Assembly: GCA_029582265.1 (NCBI GenBank)
Contig: CM055823.1
Location: 17,818,093 to 17,882,092, forward strand
Origin: Zoroaster sp. YZ-2022
Taxonomy: Eukaryota; Echinodermata; Asteroidea; Forcipulatida; Zoroasteridae
Direction of reading: 5' to 3'
DNA: 64,000 nucleotides
The translations under genes and the position numbers were made by a program. The notes beneath the pieces are model-generated. The model ran no database searches. It was not told where the DNA came from and was given only the letters and a program-made list of their open reading frames with translations. Shown piece by piece: positions 10,961 to 21,076 of the stretch (position 1 is the stretch's first letter; the number at the start of each line of letters is the position of its first letter).

Positions 10961-11160
10961 TAAAATGTAACAGATTTTCAAACCCAACAGTCATGATCAA
11001 TGCATACTCAACTGCATGCATATACATCCATCATGGGAACAATTCCTGGTAAAATACCAGGTATTGTAAAACTTAATTTCATAATTTGTTTCCCCCGTCC
11101 CCATGCCCCATCCCCTTCTATACTGCACTGAGCTTTATAAGACTAACAAGGTTTACTCAC

Positions 11161-11268
11161 CACTGATCTGTGACTTCAATTCTGATTGACGTGCATACTT
11201 TATATTCACAGCAGGTACTTGTTGACCGTTTTTGGTTGTTTCTCATTGCAGCAAGGGTCAGCACAATT
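11161..11268 (-). CDS. Exon, IVLTLAAMRNNQKR segment
   Basis: Acceptor TGTTATTTAG and donor GTGAGT bracket 108 bp. The only frame open throughout reads IVLTLAAMRNNQKRSTS and so on. D2 has the same exon at 40095-40186, reading IVLAAMRKQPKRSS. By position it would hold the first arginine block of the recombinase fold, but the arginine cannot be assigned with confidence. The phase into the 33-bp exon does not match, so a small exon may lie between. Confidence 0.4.
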
Positions 11269-11789
11269 CTAAATAACAGGAAGAAATATATTTATACAGG
11301 AATTATGTAAAAGTTACATTCAGATTTCAAATGATACACATACATGTGGTACAAATCAGGTTTGTACCAATGCAGTATATGGTTAAAACTGTGCTGCACA
11401 TTCAAGTTACTACATGTAGCTCTGGTTACTACATTAAGGTATTCTGGACATGTGCTGTACATGTGTACTTAAAAGAGACCTGGACGTATTTTAAATCACT
11501 TTAATTACTCCAACATTCTCAAATATACACACTGGGCTCTCTTCTACTCATCACATTGTATGACAACCACCAGTCACTATTAACTTTACCCTGAAAATGC
11601 CCTGAAAATCTGTTTTGCCGTGATATAACAGTTCACCGTAATTTCACAGCAATAATGTTTACAGTGATTTCAGGGCAAATTCACGGCGCTCTCGAGAATT
11701 AATGAGCTGCCCCAAAACTGCCACAAGGAGTTCATGGTGTTTTCACGGTGAAGGAATCCCAAGAGCATTTCATGGCGTTTTGAATTGGT

Positions 11790-12488
11790 AACGCCATCCC
11801 CGAGCCTGTTATTCTTGACTATTCTGTACCTCAAGGCTAAGTGCTCGGCCCACACTGGTTTACTGTTTATACCTTTCCAGTTCGTGATATCATTTTGAAG
11901 TATAATTTAAATTACCTTGTCTACGCTGATTCGACAATGAATTTAAAACCTCATATCTCCAACATTGTTCGCATATCATCATTTCATATCAGAAATATTA
12001 GCTGAATAAGGAAATACTTGAATAAAAGTGCTGCTGAACAAATTATACAGGCATTTGTCACATTACGTCTCGATAACGGGAATGCTCTCCTTTACGGTCT
12101 CCCGCAGAATCAAATATCTTGTCTTCAGCACATACAAAACACAGCAGCTTGTGTTGTGACTTTGTCCAAAAAGTCATGCCATATCACGCCAATCTTGAAA
12201 GAACTGCACTGGCTTCCTGTTTCACAGAGAATTGTTTTTAAACTTATGCTAATTATTCACAAATCTTTTAATAACATTGCTCCAATTTATATTTCTGAAC
12301 TGCTTAAAGTCTACACTCCATCACGCAATTTGCGCTCCAGCAACATGTCACTCCTAAAGGAACCAACTTCAAAACGGAACTGGGGTGATAGGTCTTTGAA
12401 TTTTCTGTCGCGGCTCCGAGACTCTGGAATCATCTTCCAACTAAACTCAAATCTTGTCATAGCAATATTTTCTCCTAAGAAGCTCTAA
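11790..12488 (+). pseudogene. CR1/L2-type LINE reverse transcriptase, 3' fragment
   Basis: One frame runs from 11823 to the TAA at 12486-12488. It contains SVPQG, then a stop (11838-11840) where serine is expected, then VLGP. YADS (11922-11933) stands where the catalytic YADD should be. A second stop is at 12003-12005. The C-terminal part is well preserved: a LYGLP segment, IQNTA, HITPILKELHWLPV, then TPSRNLRSS and WGDRS. The middle of the RT, about 300 nt between YADS and NLKPH, is deleted. The less deleted E3 copy at 45735-46735 retains it. This is a non-LTR retrotransposon remnant that cannot move. It is followed within 10 bp by a 60-bp tandem array. Confidence 0.85.
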
Positions 12489-12494
12489 TGAAAT

Positions 12495-12912
12495 TGGTAC
12501 CTGGTGGTAGAGCAATTCATCCACAATTGGGTTCAAATCCTTGTTCAGTGTAATTGGTCCCTGGTGGTAGAGCAATTCATCCACAATTGGGTTCAAATCC
12601 TTGTTCAGTGTAATTGGTCTCTGGTGGTAGAGCAATTCATCCACAATTGGGTTCAAATCCTTGTTCAGTGTAATTGGTCTCTGGTGGTAGAGCAATTCAT
12701 CCACAATTGGGTTCAAATCCTTGTTCAGTGTAATTGGTCCCTGGTGGTACAGCAATTCATCCACAATTGGGTTCAAATCCTTGTTCAGTGTAATTTGTCT
12801 CTGGTGGTACAGCAATTCATCCACAATTGGGCTCAAATCCTTGTTCAGTGTAATTGGTCTCTGGTGGTAGAGCAATTCATCCACAATTGGGTTCAAATCC
12901 TTGTTCAGTGTA
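12495..12912 (+). repeat. 60-bp tandem array with tRNA-like A and B boxes, 7 copies
   Basis: There are seven near-perfect 60-bp units. Each contains TGGTAGAGCA (a tRNA D-arm or A-box match), 15 bp of spacer, and GGTTCAAATCC (a perfect B-box). The rest of the unit is TTGTTCAGTGTAATTGGT(C/T)(C/T)CTGG. Because 60 is divisible by three, every frame on both strands is open or nearly so, and the resulting periodic ORFs are not genes. The array begins immediately after the LINE stop codon. Confidence 0.93.
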
Positions 12913-13132
12913 GTTTTCTTTGCTCATTCCAATCATACCAAGTTAGTTGCCTTCTTTATTTGTGCCAATATTAAATAATATACAAATATCCAACTTAAAT
13001 TGTAAATAGGAGATTGCACTATCAATTGGAATGTTTCAAATTTAACCCCTTTTGTATGCAGTATTTCAACTGTGGTACCACTAAAATATATATATAAATG
13101 AGTGATTAATTCTTATCAGGGCTACATGTATA
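12913..13132 (+). other. LINE-array downstream flank, first copy
   Basis: It starts TAGTTTTCTTTGCTC directly after the last 60-bp unit and includes an (AT) run and TTATCAGGGCTA. It is repeated almost exactly at 14868-15080 after the second array. This places the end of a local duplication (about 12193-13123 with 13133-15080) at GGGCTA, where the second LINE fragment begins. Confidence 0.8.
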
Positions 13133-13428
13133 TCTTGAAAGAACTGCACTGGCTTCCTGTTTCACAGAGAATTGTTTTAAAACTTATGCTAATTATTCAC
13201 AAATCTTTTAATAACATTGCTCCAATTTATATTTCTGAACTGCTTAAAGTCTACACTCCATCACGCAATTTGTGCTCCAGCAACATGTCACTCCTAAAGG
13301 AACCAACTTCAAAACGGAACTGGGGTGATAGGTCTTTGAATTTTCTGTCGCGGCTCCGAGACTCTGGAATCATCCTCCAACTAAACTCAAATCTTGTCAT
13401 AGCAATATTTTCTCCTAAGAAGCTCTAA
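13133..13428 (+). pseudogene. Second LINE RT 3' fragment (duplicate)
   Basis: It is near-identical to 12193-12488. It begins abruptly in the codons for LKELHWLPV and ends at the same stop, followed by the same 60-bp array. It differs by a few substitutions (for example CGCTCC to TGTGCTCC). It arose by tandem duplication, not by a second retrotransposition, because both the upstream and downstream flanks match. Confidence 0.88.
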
Positions 13429-13435
13429 TGAAATT

Positions 13436-14868
13436 GGTACCTGGTGGTAGAGCAATTCATCCACAATTGGGTTCAAATCCTTGTTCAGTGCAATTGGTCT
13501 CTGGTGGTAGAGCATTTCATCCACAATTGGGTTCAAATCCTTGTTCAGTGTAATTGGTCTCTGGTGGTAGAGTAATTCATCCACAATTGGGTTCAAATCC
13601 TTGTTCAGTGCAATTTGTCTCTGGTGGTACAGCAATTCATCCACAATTGGGTTCAAATCCTTGTTCAGTGTAATTGGTCTCTGGTGGTAGAGCAATTCAT
13701 CCACAATTGGGTTCAAATCCTTGTTCAGTGCAATTGGTCTCTGGTGGTAGAGCAATTCATCCACAATTGGGTTCAAATCCTTGTTCAGTGTAATTGGTCT
13801 CTGGTGGTAGAGCAATTCATCCACAATTGGGTTCAAATCCTTGTTCAGTGTAATTGGTCTCTGGTGGTAGAGCAATTCATCCACAATTGGGTTCAAATCC
13901 TTGTTCAGTGTAATTGGTCCCTGGTGGTAGAGCAATTCATCCACAATTGGGTTCAAATCCTTGTTCAGTGTAATTGGTCTCTGGTGTAGAGCAATTCAAC
14001 CACAATTGGGTTCAAATCCTTGTTCAGTGTAATTGGTCTCTGGTGGTAGAGCAATTCATCCACAATTGGGTTCAAATCCTTGTTCAGTGTAATTGGTCCC
14101 TGGTGGTAGAGCAATTCATCCACAATTGGTTCAAATCCTTGTTCAGTGTAATTGGTCCCTGGTGGTAGAGCAATTCATCCACAATTGTCTCAAATCCTTG
14201 TTCAGTGTAATTGGTCTCTGGTGCAGCAATTCATCCACAATTGGGTTCAAGTCCTTGTTCAGTGTAATTGGTCTCTGGTGGTAGAGCAATTCATCCACAA
14301 TTGGGTTCTAAATCCTTGTTCAGTGTAATTGGTCCCTGGTGGTACAGCAATTCATCCACAATTGGGTTCAAATCCTTGTTCAGTGTAATTGGTCTCTGGT
14401 GGTACAGCAATTCATCCACAATTGGGTTCAAATCCTTGTTCAGTGTAATTGGTCTCTGGTGGTAGAACAATTCATCCACAATTGGGTTCAAATCCTTGTT
14501 CAGTGTAATTGGTCCCTGGTGGTAGAGCAATTCATCCACAATTGGGTTCAAATCCTTGTTCAGTGTAATTGGTCTCTGGTGGTAGAGCAATTCATCCACA
14601 ATTGGGTTCAAATCCTTGTTCAGTGTAATTGGTCTCTGGTGGTAGAGCAATTCATCCACAATTGGGTTCAAATCCTTGTTCAGTGTAATTGGTCCCTGGT
14701 GGTACAGCAATTCATCCACAATTGGGTTCAAATCCTTGTTCAGTGTAATTGGTCTCTGGTGGTACAGCAATTCATCCGCAATTGGGCTCAAATCCTTGTT
14801 CAGTGTAATTGGTCTCTGGTGGTAGAGCAATTCATCCACAATTGGGTTCAAATCCTTGTTCAGTGTAG
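13436..14868 (+). repeat. 60-bp tandem array with tRNA-like boxes, about 24 copies
   Basis: The unit is the same as at 12495-12912, with a few 56-61 bp units between about 13980 and 14320 that break the artefactual ORFs. The B-box sequence is unchanged in nearly all units. C/T variants in TGGTCTCTGG or TGGTCCCTGG and GTAGAGC or GTACAGC are shared by blocks of units, including the last units of both arrays, as expected from array duplication and unequal exchange. Confidence 0.95.
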
Positions 14869-15608
14869 TTTTCTTTGCTCATTCCAATCATACCAAGTTA
14901 GTTGCCTTCTTTATTTGTGCCAATATTAAATAATACACAAATATCCAACTTAAATTTTAAATAGGAGATTGCACTATCAATTGGAATGTTTCAAATTTAA
15001 CCCCTTTTGTATGCAGTATTTCAACTGTGGTACCACTAAAATATATATATAAATGAGTGATTAATTCTTATCAGGGCTATGCTTCATTGATACTGCAGTG
15101 CAGGCCTTTCATTCTTATGTCTACATCTTATACAAAATCAAATTGTTTATGACAATATTTCAATGGCCACTTAGTCAAAAACCAAGGGCAATAAATAAAT
15201 TGCCTCTGAGCATTTGGGGTTGCAGTGGCTGGCCTGAATCAAATAATGTGGTCCCTTTCAAATAAACCTGGATTAAAAGTAGATAAATAAATTTGAAATG
15301 GCAGAGACAAGCATTGGTAAATAAACTAACAAGTTACTTATATCTATATTTTCATTGGAATAGAAATTGCACTGATATATGGATCAAAGCAGGATTTTAG
15401 AAAAAGCAGAAGAGAATGAGAATTTCTCTTACAGCAAACATAAGCAAACTTATTACCTTGGTGTTATTATTGAGGCAGAACATCCTTGTAAGACAGTCAG
15501 CTACTACTTGAGTTGCTCCTCAGAGAAGGGGCCCCCTCTTCAAGTCAAAACGTAATTCTGCTGTATGAGAATAACAGATTTGTAATGTTTGTAGACTAGA
15601 ACTATACA

Positions 15609-15784
15609 TTAGCACTGGTGGGCAGGAGGTCGTGGGTTCGAATCCCGCCCAAGTCACCTGTGTAGTTTTTTCACAGACATTCGGAAAGCGCTGAGCATAC
15701 AGTGCTATACACACGTCGGTGTAGGGCAAAACTAAATCAATTGTTTATCTCCCGACGCAAGAATTTCACCAATCTATATAATAT
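15609..15784 (+). mobile_element. tRNA-derived SINE, 5'-truncated, in F1
   Basis: It contains GGAGGTCGTGGGTTCGAATCCCGCCC, a tRNA T-arm with a perfect B-box, then GGAAAGCGCTGAG, GGTGTAGGGCAAAAC and a tail TTATCTCCCGACGCAAG. F2 (37545) and F3 (47460) have the empty site (ACTATATATTAGCCAGC). The near-repeats CTATACATTA and CTATATAATATTA flank the insertion. A relative, rearranged, lies at 28739-28932. Confidence 0.75.
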
Positions 15785-16371
15785 TAGCCAGTTACTTCTA
15801 TTCCATTAGAGTGGTCAAACCATGCAATAAGTTGCCAGAAACATTGGCTACCTTTAAGAAAAGAGTCCTTCCCATAGGTGTCCAGGACTAAACAACAAAG
15901 TGTCCAAGTAAGTATCATGTTTTAACAGTGACTTAACAGTTATGAGTAAACATTTGTATACGTGTTAATGGACCACATCATGCTGACAGAATTGTATTTC
16001 CTTTTTATCTTGAACTTTAACCTTACGGGGTCAAATTTAAAAAGCCTTCTTTGATGTACCAAGACTAATCCACCAATCAAGTATGAAGATTATCCATGAA
16101 GTATTTCTGAAGTGTGACGGGCGGATGGACACATGCACAAAGAACATGTATGATCCTATTTGCTTTGACTTTAGCATACAAATAAATACAAATGTTTAGA
16201 ATTGAAATTTTTTTTTTTTTAAAGGATGTTGACCTTACGTGCAAGAGTAGAGATTTAAACAACAAATCAAAAATTCAGTCAACCACAATAGCTATTCCCA
16301 GTTTTAGCAATGTGAAGACTACTCACGCAATTAAATCCTACCACTATCCAAGCATCTAAACAAACACTTAC

Positions 16372-16395
16372 CTCTTGAATATTTCCTCCATTGTA
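16372..16395 (-). pseudogene. Truncated second exon of the recombinase-like gene (F1)
   Basis: The donor GTAAGTG and the AATATTCAAGAG end are present, but the acceptor half seen in F2 (38132-38179, acceptor TTGTCTCACAG) and F3 (about 48074-48132) is deleted here. Confidence 0.35.
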
Positions 16396-16763
16396 AAGAC
16401 AAGTTTAGAAAACATGAGGAAACCATCCCCATGTACATAATTTGTTTTATTTTCTTTTGCTTGAGGTTATATGATACATGTCCTCTAAAGCAGTATCTTA
16501 TGTGTCAACATATCCTGGCCCTTAATGACCAAATGCTATTTGTTACTTAGACAACTTGTATCTACACAAGTACATGAGGCACATTTGATGCAATGCTCAT
16601 TTCATATGAACACATCATGCATGTATTAAATTTCAAAGACAACTTTTTTCTGTTTAATTGTCTTCATTGATGAAAATTAATCAATTCTAACAAACAACAA
16701 ATGCAACCAAAAGATCTTAGATCCGAATAGTCATGTGATGTGATTATGAAAATAATTACTCAC

Positions 16764-16846
16764 CTTTCCTTGAAGAATATTCTTCAAAATAGTCTTTGTG
16801 TCCAAGTATCTTATCCGTTATCATATCCTGCTCCATTTTTGCAATG
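16764..16846 (-). CDS. Exon, IAKMEQDMITDKILGHKDYF segment
   Basis: Acceptor CTGCAG and donor GTGAGT bracket 83 bp open in one frame, reading IAKMEQDMITDKILG and ending EEYSSRK. Counterparts in F2 (38554-38636) and F3 (48535-48611) keep both splice sites with small indels. It lies upstream of the recombinase-like exons on the same strand and would form part of the N-terminal region. Confidence 0.5.
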
Positions 16847-17611
16847 CTGCAGTTGACAAAATAAACAATATGCAATGTTTTAATTTGTTTGTAAATAATT
16901 TGAAAGAGTACATGTGAGTGATCTAAAAACAAAAATTAAGAAACGTAAGCCCATACTAGCAAATCTTTATTAAAGGTTTTTAAAGACAGGACTTAAATTT
17001 GTTAAAGAATTTTTTTGGCTGAAAGATGCTGAAACACTGTCCAATAACAAATGCCTTTTCCTCAACATTCCTATTTTTCCTAAAACAAAAACAAAACTAT
17101 CTATTGTGACACAAATTTCACACATACATGTACATGTACATGTAGTTTAATGATTAATTCATGAAGACTAGAAGGTTGAATTGAACTGTACTTTCTCTTT
17201 AACAAGGAAATTCTCTAAAATGGGGAAAAAACATTTTTAAATTACTGGTACTTTTCATTGGGAAAAATACCAATACCATTTGATACAAAACGTCATCAAA
17301 AATTAAAATAAACTAATTATTTATTGTGCTTTGGAACAACTGTTCAAATCACTTGTTGATTCATTTTGACTTAACTGAAACAAATATTTGGGTGCAAATA
17401 CCTGATACAGTTCCAGCAGGACTTAAAAAGAGCATTATTGATAAGTATAGGATATCCAATGAAAGAAATATAATTACCATTATTGCATGCCTTTCTGAGT
17501 GAATCTAACATATTAAGAATCTTATCCATAATTTGTTTTCTTCAGAATTTCTGACAATAGTTATACTTTTCTCTTACAACATCTGCCTAGAACAAGAAAT
17601 TCAGAAATAAT

Positions 17612-17909
17612 GTAATAATAATAATAATGTGTGGATTTATATAGCGCACGTATCCACCAACTAAGTGGTGCTCAAGGCGCATTATATTATTATCCCTGCT
17701 CATAAGGCTCATAAGGCTCATAAATCATTCCTGAAACCATCTCAGCTCCCTGGGGAATATACAGCTCAATTGCTGCCATTTCTAGCGCATATAGAGCAAA
17801 CCAACTCTGCCTTCGCAGGTACCCATTTAACCCCTGGGTGGAGAGAAGCAATTATGATTAAGTGTCTTGCTCAAGGACACAAGTGTCACGGCCGTGATTC
17901 GAACATTAA
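17612..17909 (-). mobile_element. SINE-like interspersed repeat with (ATT)n tail
   Basis: The insertion lies between AATAATGTA and GAACATTAATCAA. A1 (5421) and A3 (49427) show the uninterrupted site. Read on the minus strand it begins near GTTCGAATCACGG, a perfect B-box, and ends in (ATT)n. The internal TTATATAGCGC and CTTGCTCAAGGACACAA strings are familiar from a repeat dispersed in many marine invertebrate genomes. That identification is from memory of the pattern. Confidence 0.7.
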
Positions 17910-18215
17910 TCAACTGAAAAATAACAGCTGATGATGATGAGGTCCAAGACTTTTATTATGCATGCATATATTATGCAGACAACTAGAGCTTCTTTGGACA
18001 CCAGTACATCATAACATGGATGAATAGATTAAATGCCATCTAAACCTAGCTTTAAACTATGGTCAGAAGCTTCAATAATTTCTATTTCCTCATGTTCATG
18101 ACAAGCATTATTGCATGCTCAGATTTAAGCTCTGCCAGCCTCAAGTTGGGTTAAGATCGACCAATGCTGAGATAAAATGCAGATAAAGAGTACCTAACTA
18201 TAAACGCCAACCCCA

Positions 18216-18812
18216 TGTGTATATGTGACCCGCTCTACGAAAAAGGGTAAGTTAAGTAGCGCTATGCTATTACACGTAAAGGGCTGTGCTATGTGGAGAC
18301 GGGTGAACAAATCTTCACAAACTGATTTTTTGGGGGGAGTTTGTTGGCTTCTATAATATCAATAGTTTCATAATTTATTTTCAGAAATATTAATATTGAT
18401 GAATAAAGATGAAAAAAACAAACGTTTTTGTGTGCATTGTTTTCGTCTTTTGTTTTACTCTTTGTCCGTTTTAGAGGGAAAAAACCACCAATGTTATGCT
18501 TTCGTAGTGATACGGTTTTAACACACGCTATCAATAACATAACTGTTGCTATGGGCATTCAAGAGAGTTTATTTTTAGCTCATTTCTTTTTCCACTTAGT
18601 ATGTTTAAAGGGCTGTATCTCTGAAAGCACTTTCGTTACATTGTAAAATATGAATATGCAAATTATTAATATATCTCCAGAATGCAAAATGCCACAGGGG
18701 TCAAACCTGTACCAAATTAAAGCTTGTAATGTGACCAATTCAACTATATGTATAACTAATTATTTTATTTGTGCGACATAATACCCTTTTTTGTAGAGCG
18801 GGTTATTATAGT
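18216..18812. mobile_element. TIR element in A2 (ACCCGCTCTAC ends)
   Basis: ACCCGCTCTACGAAAAAGGG near 18225 and its inverted partner CCCTTTTTTGTAGAGCGGGT near 18783 are terminal inverted repeats. A1 lacks the insertion (CCCCATATAGTCTGTG, about 5777). A3 has the same insertion at about 49757-50285. It has no transposase and is non-autonomous. The superfamily is uncertain, with an AT-rich target duplication of about 4 bp. Confidence 0.7.
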
Positions 18813-18897
18813 CTGTGAAGTTTTTATTTTTTTATTTTTTTTTTATTTTTTTTTATTTTTATTTTTTTTCTGTATTCTTTATTTCCGTTATGCTGTA

Positions 18898-18931
18898 TTC
18901 AGTGAGAAACACAGTTTTGTGTTTCTCACTG
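18898..18931. repeat. Perfect hairpin replacing an exon end
   Basis: CAGTGAGAAACACA and TGTGTTTCTCACTG are exact inverted repeats with a 4-nt loop. The hairpin sits where A1 has the 3' half and donor of the TIKFYRPS exon. An identical hairpin is in A3 (50395-50427). Confidence 0.8.
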
Positions 18932-19898
18932 AAAACAGATTGTGGATGCTTTGCAGATGGGCGATAGAATTTGATGGTCTGTGAAATAATAATAGTATTT
19001 AAATATTGGGTGCCTCAGGGTCACATGAATATAATTATATGCATTAGGTAACATCTGAACTGTCCCATTTCACAAGGCAAAACTGAGTGTTATGAGACAG
19101 TGATATAATTCTAACCATTTTTCAAAATAAAGGCACTCAATTAATATTTGTTTTATATAACTCACACACAGATCATTGTCATTTGATTACACAATCACCA
19201 GTTCAGTCACCTTTATTTACTAATAAAGTCATTCTAAATGAGACCCAGAAATGTGTACATTGTGTACATATAACAAATTGTAACTTTTTTATGTTTATTC
19301 AGTTATTTTAATATTTAATTTAGTTTATTATCTTTTTTATTTTTAGTAGAAGCAATTATTTGCCCTTTACAAAATTCTCATTACATTAACATAATTATTT
19401 TGAGTTCCTAACCAATGTAGAACCCCTGTACAAATGCTGAATTTGAAAGGCTTCACTGCAGCTCACTCAGCTATAGTAGTATATATGTGTATGATGAGCA
19501 TGCAGTAATTTCCCTTAATACCAAAATTGACCACAGTTGTTTTTTTCACTATTAGCATCATGTGATAAACTTACCGAGTGCTTCGTACGTTTTGCTGATT
19601 CAGTTCTTTGGACTTGAGAATCTTCTTCCTACCAAAACAAATAATAAAGTAACACAAATGTACACAATTAATGATATTGTAATTTCCACTATTAATGGTC
19701 CCTTCATGCAAGCATGCTACTCGACCTTGTCTAAAAGGCCTCCATGCAATTTGCAACAAATAATTCTGTGAATTTTCATAAATTATCAGCCAGGAACAAT
19801 ATCATCACGATCAACAGGGCATGTAATCAGAGTGCTCGTTTTAGATCAACTAAAATGACTGAAAAAAATACCCCAATTTCTAAGGTCCTATTACTGTT

Positions 19899-20238
19899 TG
19901 GGCTGTGTCTTAATAATCAAACATTCGATCAATGGTGCAAATATCTGGTTGGTTTTTCCGGTTCAAATACTTGAAGAAATTTTTGTACTTTTTGTTGATT
20001 TTTTTTTATTGGCGCTTCCCAATAATCCTTTTGTGTACATTTGGTCGACACCTATAGCAAGTCCATCCTAATCCGGGTGACATTATGTTTAGTACATTTT
20101 TTGGCCCCACTATATTAGACGTACTCGTTTTATCACATGGCGCAATTTACAATCAACGACTTTCGCATATCGAATATTGGACTGAAATAAAAATCAGAAT
20201 ACCCGGTTAACAAATTATTTGAAAACGCACGACCCTAA
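19899..20238. mobile_element. hAT-like MITE in A2
   Basis: This is the orthologous copy of the 7158-7515 element, with the same 8-bp target duplication TTACTGTT (19891-19898 and 20239-20246). The first base pairs have decayed (TTTGGGCTGTG). Confidence 0.8.
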
Positions 20239-20499
20239 TTACTGTTGCTGCTGCATACATGTAAGTACAAAATTGACACTTTGATTACCCAGCGCTCGAA
20301 GCCAGCTGAAAAGTGTGACAGTTTTCGCAGGGGTGTTTCCACAATTAACCTTACCCCAGTGGTACTGGGGTGAGGTTACTGTCAATGGAAACACCCTAAA
20401 AACTGTTGAGCATAATCAGCGACATAGTATTATACATGTGGAGGTTTCACACACTAGTTATGCTGTTCCTCGTTCCAGACAACCAACAGCAGTGACCAA

Positions 20500-20838
20500 A
20501 ATGCAAGTTGGTGTTTGGAATACCCGTTCTATTAACAATAAGATGACATCAATTTGTGATCTAATCATTAACGAGGATCTGGACAATCTTATTATTAGAG
20601 TCCTGGATGCATGGAAATGCACTTGATAATCCCACTATTGCAGATCTATAAATGTTACATTACCAGGCTACCATTATTGTCAGTTACCTCGTTTGTCCAG
20701 TGGTGGTAGCATCTTTGTTCTTTATCGTCGCACTATGAAAGTGACTTTGAATAAGGCAACCCAGTTTAAGTCCTTTGAGCATCTTGATCTTTCAGTGAAT
20801 TTTGGTTCATCCTTGTTACGTCTGTATGCCATCTAGCA
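20500..20838 (+). pseudogene. LINE endonuclease (APE-type) N-terminal fragment
   Basis: The frame at 20503-20570 reads MQVGVWNTRSINNK and then ICDLII.EDLD, the start of the apurinic-type endonuclease of non-LTR retrotransposons. Downstream frames give traces of the next endonuclease blocks (PGY, SSGGG and LYR-like), with frameshifts. It ends abruptly at CTGTATGCCATCTAG, where Gypsy protease sequence starts, so this is a truncated 5' fragment. It might derive from the same LINE family as 11790-12488, but no overlap exists to test that here. Confidence 0.6.
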
Positions 20839-20854
20839 GAAGGAAGTAACGCGG

Positions 20855-21076
20855 TTGGTCGGAAGCAAATGTATCGTGGAGTGCTATCTCCAAGGAGTGC
20901 ACACCAGAGCCTTATGGGACACTGGTGCACAAGTATCTATTGTACCCCTAAGTTGGATGCAGAAGAACCTGTTTGACACTCGATTACGGGAAATCAAGGA
21001 GCTGATGGAGATAGGCGAGCAGTTTCAGTTGACAGCGTATGTAATGGAACTACCATACCATTTGAAGGATGGGTAG
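20855..21076 (+). pseudogene. Gypsy retropepsin (protease) fragment
   Basis: It reads RALWDTGAQVSIVPLSW. D-T-G-A followed by hydrophobic residues is the active-site loop of retroviral-type aspartic proteases. The flap and the second half run into a stop at 21074-21076, and linker sequence continues in other frames to about 21595. Confidence 0.75.

Larger units (their letters stand above)
4666..16846 (-). pseudogene. Multi-exon tyrosine-recombinase-like gene, copy 1 (F1-D1-A1)
   Basis: A series of short minus-strand segments has AG acceptors, GT donors and open frames, and most are conserved in paralogous blocks. In transcription order they lie at 16846-16764, 16395-16372, 11268-11161, 10757-10725, 10258-10165, 9745-9654, 9277-about 9224, 9131-8982, 7678-7607, 6901-6846, 5910-5814, 5350-5299 and 4691-4666. 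Several joins keep phase: 9131-8982 to 7678-7607 (phase 0), then to the next exon, and 10757-10725 to the HKT exon. Read together they resemble the tyrosine recombinase (phage integrase-type) catalytic fold: a VYKHKT segment, a SPL.VGTGGKP segment and a final LMSHKTETLNAYY segment whose second tyrosine is at the nucleophile position. This copy is broken. The HKT exon has lost its acceptor half, the next exon has a 5-nt loss, the 6846-6901 exon has a 2-nt gain, and LINE/minisatellite DNA fills the 11.6-15 kb interval. The family call is inference from motifs. A Crypton-derived or DIRS-like origin is possible. Confidence 0.5.
17478..19628 (-). pseudogene. Recombinase-like gene, copy 2, 3' exons only (A2)
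   Basis: It retains the 54-bp EEDSQVQRTESAKRTKHS exon (19628-19575), the 5' part of the TIKFYRPS exon (about 18982-18937) and the ILNMLDSLRKA exon (17539-17478). The middle exon has lost its 3' half and donor. A SINE (17612-17909) and a MITE (18216-18812) sit in its introns. Upstream exons are absent because the block ends at about 20255, where LINE and Gypsy sequence begins. Confidence 0.5.

Noticed and set aside
12495..12912. Functional tRNA genes in the 60-bp array
   Set aside because: A and B boxes are only 15 bp apart and no cloverleaf with an acceptor stem or anticodon arm can be drawn. Only tRNA-like promoter signatures remain.
12504..14929. Long ORFs on both strands across the 60-bp arrays
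   Set aside because: The unit length is a multiple of three. Both strands are open at once, and the degenerate arrays at 36.9 and 46.7 kb do not preserve the frames.
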